Of a DNA stretch of 64,000 nucleotides, positions 11,569 through 22,700 are shown one piece after another (the stretch's first letter is position 1; each line of letters starts with the position of its first letter). Source of the DNA: Tieghemiomyces parasiticus (Eukaryota > Kickxellomycota > Dimargaritomycetes > Dimargaritales > Dimargaritaceae); contig JANBPT010000083.1 in NCBI GenBank assembly GCA_027575765.1, positions 16,824 to 80,823 of the forward strand, in the 5' to 3' direction. The notes beneath the pieces were generated by a model, which searched no databases, had not been told where the DNA came from, and worked only from the letters and a program-made list of their open reading frames with translations. Both the position numbers and the translations under genes were made by a program.

Positions 11569-12792
11569 AGCTCCGCAGTCTCTCTCGTGCCTCACTGTGG
11601 GCCCTTTATTCCCTCGCAGTAACGGTGTCCTGCGTGTTAACCTCACCCCTATCTTTCACTACCATGCTCGGCCTTTTTTTTGAGCCGCTACTGCCATACC
11701 GCTCGCGGCGCACCTGTCAAATTCCTTAGTCCGGGACTTTCGAACCCAATAAACCCCTCTTTCTCATCAACGTCTCTCCACTACCCTAATGACGTGTAAG
11801 TCATACGTTAATATTGTGTTAGTGGGTCGATCTTATAGACGAAGCCACGCCCGAAAGTTACATACGATCGCAGCATTGCGGGCATTGTATACGGTTGGTA
11901 CTTCCCACCAGGAATTCTGTATTTTCAAGGCGACCAGGTTAGACTTGAAGCTAGGCATCATACAACACCTGTCGCCTTACTTTGCACGCTTTGGCCACCA
12001 TCGACATGTTTTGCCTTCGTCAATGTTTTCCTATCGTCAGAGACAAGAACCAGGTCAGCTATTGATTTATTTATCACGTGACTATTTCCGTGGCCTCCTC
12101 CGCCACACACACACCGTAAAGTAAGTAGCAGAGGCTCACGGCTTGTAGGGAGCGAAAAATTGCCTACTCAGTGCTGCAGAAAAAAGAAAGAAAAAAAAGA
12201 GGAGGGGTAACCAGGGACCATTTGCGGTGGTTGATTTTCGAGGTGGAAGTTACGTATCGAGGTGCGGTAGGCCGGGGTCGAGGGCCTCGCAGTACGTGGT
12301 GGGCTAGCCAAAAGGCTTGACGACCAGGCTACCTGCACTTCGCATGCCACGCCGGTCACCATTACGCTCACCTCCCCCCTTCTACGATTCGACCGTGTCA
12401 GGCCGTTAACGATTTCTTTTAACCGGACCCCGATTCACCGTGCATTTCACCGACCACCTCGGCTGTACAAGGTAAGAGCATTCGGTCATACGTTGTAGGG
12501 ACCATGTACCGCCGGCAAGCCGACGGGTGTACATGGCGACTCTCTGGGTCAGCGGATAGCCCTCCAAGTCACCTTCCCGAAAACGCCGGCGAGCCTATTC
12601 CGAATATCATCCCCCCTTTTGGTCGTCTATTATCGTAAATTCACCTGGTAGCGCAACGAACTGTAGAATTAACCAGACCTTCTGTGTATAACCGGCCTTT
12701 GTCCACGCAATCCAGCTCATCTTCAGAGCAACCGACCACCACCGCGTAGTATCCTTTTTTTATCCACCGCACGGCCAATTGTAAATCCAACC
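11569..12792. other. Intergenic region NTF2 / Nop2
   Basis: 1.2 kb between two co-oriented genes. It contains the NTF2 3' region (AATAAA at 11748), a TCACGTGA palindrome at 12074-12081, and otherwise no supported gene. A 111-codon open frame at 11789-12124 has no family resemblance. Confidence 0.4.
12074..12081. promoter_or_regulatory. TCACGTGA E-box palindrome
   Basis: Perfect 8-bp palindrome with a CACGTG core, the site bound by bHLH factors such as Cbf1/Pho4/TFEB types. It lies 0.7 kb upstream of the Nop2 start. Function is inferred from the motif only. Confidence 0.35.
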
Positions 12793-14670
12793 ATGGGTCG
12801 CCGCGCCAACAAAAAGCAGGGAGCGCCGCTTGACCTCGATACCGAGCGGCGGACGGGCAAGAATGTCACAAAGCAGACCAAGTTCGGCGGATCGCGGGGC
12901 AACAAATCCAAGACCGGTAACGAGAAGAAGACCCGGGAGATCCCCACAGCCCCGGCCGTCTCCCAAATCGAGTTGATCCGCAAGCGGCAGCAGAATGACC
13001 CTCACCAGGGTGGCGCCATGGCCAAGAAGGTCCGCACGAAGGCCGCCCCAAAGAAGCCGACAGTGGTGGATTCCTCCTCTGAGGGCGAAGGTGAGGAGGA
13101 GGAGGAAGAGGAGGAGGAGGGATCTGAAGAGGTCTCGGAACTGGACAGCGATGCTGAACCCGAACCTGTTGAGCGGGGCTCCGCTACCATGCTCTGGGAC
13201 GATGTTGCTAGTGACGACAATAACTCAGACCTGCACGACGACGAGTTCTCTGAGGCCGCCGAGACCGATGATGATGATGAGGAGGAGGCTGAAGACGCCA
13301 ATTCGGAATCTGACTCGGACGACGATTCGGACCTTGATATCGAAGAGAAGTCCCGCCGCTTGGAACGTCGCCAGGCGCGGGATGCCGAGCTGGCCCAGGC
13401 CGAACTGGAGGACAGTCAGTTCCAGACCAACATTGTCGATGAGGACGAAGAAGGTGACAAGCACCTGTTGGTACAGGAGGACGAAGACGGTAACCAGGAG
13501 GAGCTGGCCGAGGATCTATCGGTGGTGTTTGGCCGCATCCAGGAGGTGGTTCAGATCCTAACCCACTTTAAGGAGCGCCGGGACCCGAATCTAGCGCGGG
13601 CCGATTACCTAAAGCGTCTCCTAAAGGACATGGCGCTCTACTACGGCTACTCGCAGTTCATGATGGACAAACTCTTCGAACTGTTTCCTGTGGCCGAGGC
13701 GGTGGAATTCTTTGAGGCCAATGAGGTGCCGCGGCCCGTGGTGATCCGCGCCAACACACTCAAGACACGGCGCCGCGACCTGGCCCAGGCCCTTATCACC
13801 CGCGGAGTCAACCTTGAGCCCGTGGGCAAGTGGTCCAAGGTCGGACTGCAGGTGTTCGAGTCGCCCGTCCCAGTGGGAGCCACCCCGGAGTACCTGGCGG
13901 GTCACTACATGATCCAGGCGGCCTCTTCGTTCCTACCCGTCATGTCTCTGGCCCCGCGCGAGAACGAGAAGAACCTCGACATGTGCGCGGCCCCCGGCGG
14001 CAAGACAACGTACATGGCGGCCTTGATGAAGAACACCGGGTTGGTGGTGGCCAACGACGCCAACAAGGACCGCGAGCGCGCCCTGGTGGCTAACCTCCAC
14101 CGTATGGGTGTCCGCAACTCGGTGGTCACCAATTACGACGGCCGCAAGTTCCCCCAAATTATGGGCAACTTTGACCGCGTCCTCCTCGACGCCCCGTGCA
14201 GTGGTACGGGCGTCATTTCCAAGGACCCCGCCGTCAAGGTTAGCAAGACAACCCAGGATTTTGTCATGCTGACCCATCTTCAGAAGGAGCTGGTCATTGC
14301 TGCCATCGACTCCACCAACGCCAACTCCAAGACCGGCGGCTATGTGGTCTACTCAACGTGTTCCGTCACCGTCGACGAGAACGAGGCCATTGTCGACTAT
14401 GCCCTTCGCATGCGACCCAATGTCAAACTGGTCGAGACCGGCCTCGACTTTGGCAAGCCCGGTATGACCTCGTTCATTGGCAAGCAGTTCCAACCCAGCC
14501 TCAGTCTCACCCGTCGGTACTACCCTCATACCCACAACATGGACGGGTTCTACGTCGCCAAGTTCAAAAAGATGTCTAATGTCATCCCCAAGACCATCAA
14601 GGAGAAGCGTCGGGAGGAGAACGCAAAAGAGAACGCGAAGGAGAACTCGAAAGGGAAGAGTAAGGCCTAA
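12793..14670 (+). CDS. NOP2: 25S rRNA (cytosine-C5)-methyltransferase Nop2 (NSUN1)
   Basis: Nucleolar RNA m5C methyltransferase required for 60S subunit assembly. Single exon, 625 aa, starting at CCATGG. Residues 1-95 are basic and Lys-rich. Residues ~97-240 are strongly acidic (E9 run, DDDDEEEAED), a nucleolar-protein feature. The methyltransferase domain follows: LFPVAEAVEFFEANEVPRP, the SAM site DMCAAPGGKT (~396), motif IV LDAPCSGTGVISKDPAVK with its cysteine (~468), and motif VI YSTCSVTVDENE with the catalytic cysteine (~522). MDGFYVAKFKKM ends the domain. A Lys/Glu/Asn-rich tail has repeats of ENAKENAKENSK. Length and motif order match Nop2 rather than the shorter NSUN2/5 groups. Confidence 0.97.
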   Translation: MGRRANKKQGAPLDLDTERRTGKNVTKQTKFGGSRGNKSKTGNEKKTREIPTAPAVSQIELIRKRQQNDPHQGGAMAKKVRTKAAPKKPTVVDSSSEGEGEEEEEEEEEGSEEVSELDSDAEPEPVERGSATMLWDDVASDDNNSDLHDDEFSEAAETDDDDEEEAEDANSESDSDDDSDLDIEEKSRRLERRQARDAELAQAELEDSQFQTNIVDEDEEGDKHLLVQEDEDGNQEELAEDLSVVFGRIQEVVQILTHFKERRDPNLARADYLKRLLKDMALYYGYSQFMMDKLFELFPVAEAVEFFEANEVPRPVVIRANTLKTRRRDLAQALITRGVNLEPVGKWSKVGLQVFESPVPVGATPEYLAGHYMIQAASSFLPVMSLAPRENEKNLDMCAAPGGKTTYMAALMKNTGLVVANDANKDRERALVANLHRMGVRNSVVTNYDGRKFPQIMGNFDRVLLDAPCSGTGVISKDPAVKVSKTTQDFVMLTHLQKELVIAAIDSTNANSKTGGYVVYSTCSVTVDENEAIVDYALRMRPNVKLVETGLDFGKPGMTSFIGKQFQPSLSLTRRYYPHTHNMDGFYVAKFKKMSNVIPKTIKEKRREENAKENAKENSKGKSKA

Positions 14671-14910
14671 ACAGGAGTTGGCCTTGCCAGCCTCCGTCAC
14701 ACCATGCGTCAATTAAGATTAGTTTTGTTTCTGGTAATCCTGCATATTCCAACTTTTCCTTTGCGGAGATCTCCCACCATTTAAATGTCGACAGTAAAAG
14801 TAACCATCTCCACTCACCCCATTTTCTCACTTCATAAATTTCGCATTGCGGCACTGTGATTATAATGAATTAGGTATTGGTCGAGATCAATGTAGGCGGA
14901 GTTCTTCCAT

Positions 14911-16059
14911 TTAGCTGTGATAGGTAAAGGGGTCGAGTAGCATTAAACTTGAGGTCTGGTGTGCCATGGGCTGTATGTCCAGCAGAACTCCGATGGCCTG
15001 GCCCATCAACGACAACCAGGCTAGTAGATAGCCCCCGGTGGTGGTTGGAGCGGGAATCTCCAGGTGGCCGCCATTCGCGGGGACGTTCACCGGTTCCCAC
15101 CCCTGATCCGTAGGCCGGGCGACATCGCGCAACAAGAGCTCGGTATTGCACGGGTGGACATAGTAAAAGGGCGTGTTCAACACCGGGTGGTCCTATTAAC
15201 GAAAACAAAGATGAATCATAAACCATACGATGGTTAGAGATTGATACTAGGGGGGTCGACCCAACACGGGCCAGTTCTGCGTGCGTACTATTGCCCAACT
15301 ATTCCATTTGCAAACCCCGTCTACTGTACCTGCATACTGATGGCTCCTCCATATGGAACGGCGGCCAAGGCCGGTGCCCACTTCGGCGCGAGGATGTACT
15401 GGTGGACCTCGTCTGTATTGAGCAACTCAGCGGTATCTGAGTGGCCGTCGCATGTCGATGGTCATTAGAGGTTCGATTAGATCCTGTGGGACCGCTGGCC
15501 ATGATTCTGCCGAAGTATGGCGGCGGCAGATGATAGGGCCAGGTGGTGCCGCGGCTTATTTAAGCTGGTACTACTTACCAAGATAGGTGGAGCGGAAGTA
15601 TAGCACAGGTACCCGATAGGTCGGCGAATAAACGATGTGGTACTCTGTTTCAATCCACCGGCCATCCCGTGTCCTGCGGGGTGGCAGCTTACGGTTTGGA
15701 TGGGAGGGGACGATGTAGCGTCCAACAAAGAGGGATAGATTTGGGTGGTTAGCGACAAAGAACCAGCGAATAATGTGGCTACCCTGACTCGCAGTTAAGC
15801 TACTAAGACTTACCTCGGCTGGGTCAGGGTCCTCGTCGGACTTGCCGACATCCTCGGTGGTAAGGTTGGCGGTCGCCCCTACGGCAGTAGGGAAGAAGGT
15901 TGTCTGTTTCGTGGTTAGGTAGCTTCGAGGGTCCATAATCCACTTCTGCCGGAGCTTTAGTCGCTCAATGGTCTGCAAAAAGTGCCGAGCACAGGTACCG
16001 AATTCGTTAGGGAAAAGCTGCGGATAGTTCCGAAGCGGTTCGGTCGGTTGTAAAGCCAT
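14911..16059 (-). CDS. ATG10: Autophagy E2-like conjugating enzyme Atg10
   Basis: E2-like enzyme that transfers Atg12 to Atg5 during autophagosome formation. Assembled model: 16059-15814, 15687-15579, 15436-15330, 15192-14911 (247 aa). The diagnostic core ETEYHIVYSPTYRVPVLYFRS sits at the end of exon 2. Exon 3 gives DTAELLNTDEVHQ...GGAISMQ. Exon 4 gives DHPVLNTPFYYVHPCNTEL, with the catalytic cysteine in HPCNT, and YLLAWLSLMGQAIG. Introns 2 and 3 (142 and 137 nt) have GTAAGT/GTACAG donors and CAG/TAG acceptors in phase. Intron 1 is doubtful: donor GAG^GTAAGT pairs in phase only with an AAG acceptor (126 nt), and the same 126 nt is open, so the protein may retain 42 extra residues (289 aa). 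It is divergent from eIF3m, with a TCACGTGA site between. Confidence 0.88.
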
Positions 16060-16881
16060 GGTCCGCGTCAAAGGCGGGGTCTGGGTGGGGGGGGGGAACG
16101 AACTCAATAGAGGTGAGGTTCAGGTAGGCCTGGCATGAAGTGTCTTTGAATATTCTACAAGCGACTGGGTTGGCGAGCGAGAAGGACTGCGCGGCGATGT
16201 CGATAAAGTTGGGGTGCAATGAGGAGTGACTAGCCGGTGCCAGTAGGTAACGTTAAATTACACTCTGTGGATGAGGCCCATACCTATTGCGGGGTTACGT
16301 AGAGAAGCTGATCAGCAAGGCAGTGGGGCGAATAATCACGTGACGAGATAATCGCAATAGGGGAGGCTTAACTTTCTGTAGTTCAACAGGCATTCTGGCC
16401 TCGATTCCCCCCAGACCCCAAGTTCAGAACTGCCTTGGGCCCAGCCAGCCACAGTCGGTTTTTTTTTTGCGGCTATGCTCGAGCTGGAGAGCGAACTGGC
16501 AAGCTGGCCGACCTTTGGCTTGCCAGTAGGGAACCCTGTAGCCTCGCCAACTAGCGTAGGCCTGGTCCGGGAGAGGGGGGGGGGGGGAGAGGCCCTTCGG
16601 GTCGCAAATTGCAGGGCCGCCGTTGGACCTCACTCATCGCAGCATAGATCCATCTGTCCCTTCGACTCCCTTTGGTCTGAGCTGCACAGCCTTCATCTCG
16701 TTTTTCCGTACGGTAGATCTCCGCCTTGACCATCTCCTCAATCGGCCCTACTTTTTGATTGCACCTGCATTCTTCATAGTACCCGGTCTCGCCCATCTCA
16801 ATCGCTAGCCGAATTCCATTAGCTCGTTTCCTTGTCAGCCCCAAAACTTTATTCATCAGCCCCCTCCCTTTTGCAGCCACC
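16060..16881. other. Divergent promoter region ATG10 / eIF3m
   Basis: 0.8 kb between divergent starts. It contains TCACGTGA at 16336-16343 and a run of twelve or so G residues near 16577-16588. A 70-codon frame (16219-16007, -) overlaps the ATG10 5' leader, but I do not support it as a gene. Confidence 0.45.
16336..16343. promoter_or_regulatory. TCACGTGA E-box palindrome upstream of ATG10
   Basis: Perfect CACGTG-core palindrome 277 bp upstream of the ATG10 start and 540 bp upstream of eIF3m. TFEB-type bHLH factors use TCACGTGA in animal autophagy genes, but a link here is inference. Confidence 0.35.
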
Positions 16882-18336
16882 ATGGAGAACATAAACACGG
16901 TGTTCGTTGACGGACCACTGACCCAGCAGGCCGAGGAGCTGGCCCTGCACTGCGCCAAGCAGAGCGGGTCCGAGCAGCCGGAGGAGTCTACCCTGGTTAA
17001 GAAGTTGCACGCCCTGGATCCGGAGACCCCCGCCGACGAGCTGGTGGCCCTTCTGATGCCCGAGCTCTCGGCCCTGTCCGCCACCCCTGCCAAGGAGTAC
17101 GAAGCTGCTTACAACCAGCTTTTCTTCATCGTCAAGTCTGCCGCCCCGGCCACCATAGCCAAGTCTCTTTCCGCCTTAATGAACGAGATCACCACCGGTG
17201 CCGCCGAAGTTCCCGTCGCCCTCCGGCTCAAGGTGTAAGTAGCTAAGATATACGGTTATGGACTCCCTGCCCAGTCTTCCTAGGTTGGAGGAGGTCCTCG
17301 ATTGCTGCCTTTCCCCACGCAGTCCTGTGGCGGTGGTTCCTACCTGCCTTTGCCCTACCATGGCCGTTATTCTCACCTTCGTCGCTTTCACCCCCTTCAC
17401 CCTCTTTCTCGCAGTCTATCCAATCTATTCAACCTGCTGCCCGCCCAGTCCCCCCTGCGTGCCGACATCTTCCTGGCCGTGGTACGCTTGGCCGCCCGTA
17501 GTGACCTTTCCCAGGCCGTTGTGCCCCAGTTGGCCAAGCTGGACCTTTGGGCCAAGGAGTGGCAGCTCACCCCTGCTCAAGTCACCCAGTTGTACCTGGA
17601 AATCAGCCGGTCCCTCTCCGCGGACCAGCTCAGCCCCGATGCCCTTACTTTCCTGGTGAAGGCCCTGCGTAGCTCCCAGGACGACCCCACCTACACTACC
17701 GGTAGCCTGAAGGCCGAGGCGGCGCGGGCTGTTGGTGCCACCCTTCAGAACCCGGACCTGTACAACTTTGACCAGCTGGCCAGCCTCACCCCGATCCGGG
17801 ACCTTAAGGGCGAGCCAATTTACGAGCTGCTGAGCATCTTCCTCCAGGACGCCCTCCCGCGCCTGCAGGAATACCTGGCGGCTAACGCTGCGGCCGTGGC
17901 GGAGTACCAGCTCGACCCGGAGGTCCTGCTGTCCAAGATGCGGCATTTATCTCTCGCCGCCCTCGCCGGCCGCCACATCGGTCGTCAACTGGCTTACGCC
18001 GACATCGCTTCGGTCCTGGCCGTACCCGAGGACGAGGTTGAGCTGTGGGTCATCGACGCTATCCGCGTTGGCCTCGTCCAGGCCAAGATGGACCAGATGT
18101 CCCGGACCATCCTTGTTAACCGTACCACCTACCGGTCATTCGGCCAGGAGGAGTGGGCTGCCATCCAGTCCCAGCTCACCACCTGGGATCAGTCTCTCAC
18201 CGAGACGCTACAGGTCATTGGCAACGCCAAGCTCCTGGCTCAACAGCAGGCCCCCCGTCCGTCGGCCTCTGTAAACACCGCCACCTCTACTACTTCCGCT
18301 ACCCCGGCCGCCGGCGCCCAGACCACTGCCTCCTAA
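16882..18336 (+). CDS. Translation initiation factor eIF3 subunit M (PCI protein)
   Basis: PCI-domain subunit of the eIF3 complex, which scaffolds the 43S preinitiation complex in the cytoplasm. Two exons: 16882-17234 and 17415-18336, total 424 aa. Donor AAGGT^GTAAGT and acceptor CTCGCAG^TC rebuild Val and join RLKV to LSNLFNLLPAQSPLR, matching the conserved RLVSNLFN...PLR of the family. The second exon contains helical repeats, KPV-like TPIRDLKGEPIYELLSIF, and the PCI winged helix: KMRHLSLAALAG, VLAVPEDEVELWVIDAIRVGLVQAKMDQ, RTTYRSFGQEEW. An Ala/Thr/Ser-rich tail follows. The start ATG lies in CACCATGG. AATAAA lies at 18598-18603. Confidence 0.95.
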
Positions 18337-19780
18337 ACTGCCGTCCTCTCTCAGTCCACCTCCCTTTTCCTCTGTTTTCCTCCCCTCTACCCCACCTTCC
18401 TCTCACTCACTCTCTCACTCTCTCTCTCTCACTCTCTCTGCCTTAAGCAAGCGGCCCTGCCGGTGGACGCGCCTTTCTAAGGTCTGGGTCGATCCAATCC
18501 TCCACCAGGCTGTCTGCGCGTTTACAGAACGTACTATTTCCCTTTTTTTGCCATCGTCTCTTTGCTTTTCACTTGACATGCCCAGCTTTTAGTGGTAAAT
18601 AAAAAGACCGCTCAAGTCAGTATTCTTCATTTTAATGTTACAAATGGCGAACTAGGCTCTTTGTACAACCTCACGAGTCGACAAACCACTGTTGGATATC
18701 GGTTGTCAGTTGGGGGGCAGGGCTTACGCTTGCCCCGGATTATAGGCACCAAGCCGGCCGGTGCCTGTGTGGCCACGGCTGGTGACTCGACGGGCTCCGC
18801 CCGCTTGGACTGCACCGGCTGTGCTAGTCCAGTGCACAGACCCCGGTGACTCGGGTTTAGCCGCTTTTGAATATGAATTCAGCCCACGGAGTTCGAGCGT
18901 GTTAAAAGTATGCCCTTTGGGTGTCACGGCGCCGAGCGGTGCGCTGTCCTGGCTGTGCTCACTGGCTAGGACCCAAGGTAACGGTCTTTCTGCATCTGAT
19001 ATACCCGATGTCCACGTGTGTCCATGGTAATGCCAGGATATTGCCTGCTGCAACGTAGTGGGCGACCCAGCAGGGGTCTTGGTGCCCTGCCGTCCGCTGA
19101 CAGGTGGTTTGGGGTAAGCAAGCCGTAAAGCACGGTGGTACGTACCCGGCGCTCGGGAGTGACCGCCAGGGAGAGCAGGTATGTATAGCCGGTGAGTGGC
19201 TAGGTAAGCATGCTGCCACGGCGAGCCTCACGGCGATTGGTGTGCTGGGAAAGCGATGCGCACCACTTTCAAACTCCGCAACGGACACCTATTTGTCCGC
19301 TTGGAGCGACCGGCGGCAGCCGCCCTTTGCCCCTCTCCTTCACCTCCCTTCTAGCGTTACGAGTTCAGGGAGGCCCTTGTCGATTCATACTCCCAATTTT
19401 TTTATAGACCGTATCTCCTGCCCTACGCTTTTCCCCGCACGGCCTACCCAAAGGGTGACCCCCGCACGTCAGGTCTTCCGTCTGGTTCCTAACTCCTGCG
19501 CGAACTCCACCGCCGTTGTCTTTCTTTCATCCCATTGCCAGGCGAGTCTTGAATTCGCACAGTACCTGCTTTTTGACATTAAACGGGTTAAGCCGACTCC
19601 TGTCCTCATCACCCAACCCTGAGCCTCAGTACCTCCCGGAACGATATAGATACCCATCACGCTCCGCCGCTGGCGCCCCTATCTCTCCCTCGCCCACTGC
19701 TCTGTGCCCTCAATAGCCCGTCACTCGACGCTAGCCCCTATCGCCTGCCCTTTAGCCTATTCGCATCTCCATCACCTCTC
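18337..19780. other. Intergenic region eIF3m / F-box gene
   Basis: 1.4 kb between co-oriented genes, holding the eIF3m 3' end (AATAAA at 18598), a CT-rich microsatellite at 18399-18439, and presumably the F-box gene promoter. Pyrimidine-rich tracts at 19310-19780 precede the ATG. No supported coding frame. Confidence 0.45.
18399..18439. repeat. CT dinucleotide microsatellite
   Basis: Imperfect (CT)n with interspersed A (tctcactcactctctcact...) in the eIF3m 3' region. Confidence 0.8.
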
Positions 19781-22700
19781 ATGGCGAGCCCTCAGTCCCC
19801 GCGACCCTGGGATGCCCTGTGTCAAGGCGAAGGGCTCGAGATGATGCCGTCTCGGGTGCTCCGCCGCATCTGCCACTACCTCACCCCGGACCCTGCCGAT
19901 CTGCTCAGCCTGGCGCGGACCGCCCGGTCCTTCGAGACCTATGCCTTGGAATACCTGTGGCGCCGGCCCGCCATCAGCAGTCCCACAGGCTTCGGGCGCT
20001 TCCTGACTGCTGTAACGCGGGCGCGGCACCGGGCCCCCTGCGTACGCACCTTGAACCTGACCGTACCACGTGCTCACCCGCTGGTGGTCTCTACCGATGA
20101 CAGCTTTATCGAGCTTGACGCGGGTGACCTCTTTGCTCCTGTCGGAAGGTCTCGCCAGGCCGTGCACCGCCAGGTCCGCGATAGCATGCTGGCCGACCCG
20201 AACATGATCCTGGCCCTAGTGCGGGCCTGTGAGAATCTGCGCGCCCTCACCATCTACGGTCACTGCCTGGATGATCGCAACTTGCTCGCCCTGGCTAGTC
20301 TGTGTCCACAACTCCGCCGCTTGGCTATCATAGGTGGGCCTCGCCTGGGCTCGCCAGCACTGGCCAGGGCAGTCTGTCAACTGCCGCACCTCAGGGCCCT
20401 GGATCTCGACCTGGACGTACCCCTGGCTGGTCACCTTGCCGCTCTCGCCGCGATATCTGGCGCCCTGCTGGACCGCCTGGTGGTAACCGCTCCAGACTTG
20501 GTCGGCGACCAGGTCACCACCCTCCTGGCCCAGCACCCGGCGCTGCGAACCCTCGCCGTAGCGCCCGTGGCTTCGCTTAACTCGGACCACTTAGCCAGTT
20601 GGACCCATACCCACTCGCACCTTCGGTCTTTGACGCTGACCGGCGGTACCGTCGATATCATCGCACTCAGCGCGATCATGGAACACTGCCCGCAACTGCG
20701 CCACCTGGATCTGCGTCGCGAGGCCTCCGCGGGACCTGATCCCGCCGAGGTAGACTGGATGATGCCGGCGTGTGCTAATTTGGAGGCCTTGGTGGTGGAC
20801 AACGTGGCTGTGACCGATAACGTACTCCTCACCCTAGCCAACGCCTGTCCACGCGTCCGTGTGCTGGGGCTGCGGGACTCGGCCGCTGTGACTGATGAAG
20901 GGGTGGGCCACGTGGCCGAGAATGTTGTCCGGCTCGAGACACTAAGTATAGTGCGGTGTTCGGGTGTCACCGACGCCTCACTGACTTTCCTGCGCCGGCA
21001 CCAGGCCTCACACCTGCGCCACGTCATTATCGAGGCCTGCGCCCTGCAGTCAGCGGCCGCGGTGGAACAGTTCACGGCGGATTGCTTTAATCTCCGGCTG
21101 ACTTTAATCAAGGGCACGGAGATCGTGCGACAGCCCTTCGCCTATGTCCGGAATTTCCCGCTCCCGGCCCCGCCCTCCGAGGATCCGGATGCCCTGGCAC
21201 GCTTGTTCGCCCCGGCCTACCCGTCTGACCACCCACTCAGCTCGACCGCTGCCCAGCGGATGGCCGATGAGGTTAACCGATTGACCACCCTCTTGGCCGC
21301 TAGCCAGGGCCCTGCTGCTCGTCACGCCGAGTCCCAAATCGCCCAACGCTGGCGGCAGTACTTTGGCCCCACGGCCGCCCGCCCGACCCGGGAGCGGGCC
21401 ACGTCCGAGAAACGCCCGCGTCCCTCCCCAGCCGTAGCGGTAGGGTCTGTCTCCCACCCACCCAGTCGCCCGTATCCGGTGCCAACCCACCATCGTCCTC
21501 GGCCTGAATCCCAAAACTTCCTCATTGAGCACGACCAGGACCTGCCCCGTAGCAAGCACCGCAAGAGCGTCAACCAGCCCTCGCTGCCCCAAAAGACTGC
21601 CATTTTGCTACCCCCGCCCCTTCCGGTCGTGGCTAAGCCGGGTCAACCCTACTCCTTCCGTCCTTTCATCCCGATGGTCGAGCGCCCGCCTATCAGCCGC
21701 GTCCCGTCCAATTTGTCTACAACGTCATCGGTTGCTCTTTCGGAGAAACGGCCCATAGCCCCGGCACCCCCCGTGCTGATTCGCTGGGAAGAGTGGGGTT
21801 CCGTCGACGCTCCCACGACCTCCCTGCCGCCTCCGCTGGCCCGCACCGCCAGCACCGCGTCCCGGGGTACGCTAACCTCACCCGCACTCCACCCCACCGG
21901 GACAGCGGCCTCACAGGACTCTATCAGCGCCCTCATCAGCAACCTAGCTCGCGCCCAGCAGGGTGCTAAACAAGTGGCCACGGCATCCCCCGTCCCTACC
22001 GACGGCGATGCTGACCCATTGGAACCTACGAGCGCGACTACCTCTGTCCCGCCGGCAGTGGTTGTAGCAGTTACCGCACCTGCTTCGAATCCTACCCTGG
22101 TTCCTGACACAGCACTGTCTCACCCCAGTCCCGTACCCGTCACAATGTCTATCCAACAATCCAACGAAACCGGCGTGTCCCCCGCCGCGATGGCCGCACC
22201 CCTGCCCCCCACTGACAAGACTATGACAAGCCCAGACCTCTCAAACGGCACCCTCAAACGAACCACCGCACCAACCCAGGACCTGCCTACCACAAAAGCC
22301 GAGCCACCGAAAAAGGTCGTAGATCACCCCACCGCTGCTAACACGCCAGACAAAATCGTGTACCCGCCGTTTCAAGCGGATCTGAACGGCCATGCGGTGC
22401 CTACTATCGCCTCGGCCAATGGAACCTCGACTCTTAAGCCTAGCGGTTCGATCGCCGCCGCGGCAGACGTGGTCAAACCGGATCCGGTGCTGATTGTCCT
22501 CGACAGCCCCGAGCCCTCTCCCAAAAAGAAGAAGCGGGAGCGTAAGCGCAAGGCAGCTAAGGTGCCCACCGATGCTGAATCCACCGCGTCCCGTCCGCAA
22601 ACCCCCGTTACAGGAAAAGCCGCCACGACAGCGACGACTCAATCCCCGGCTGCCGCGACTCCACCGAAATCAGCCCGCCGCCCGGACTCCGCTCTCGGTA

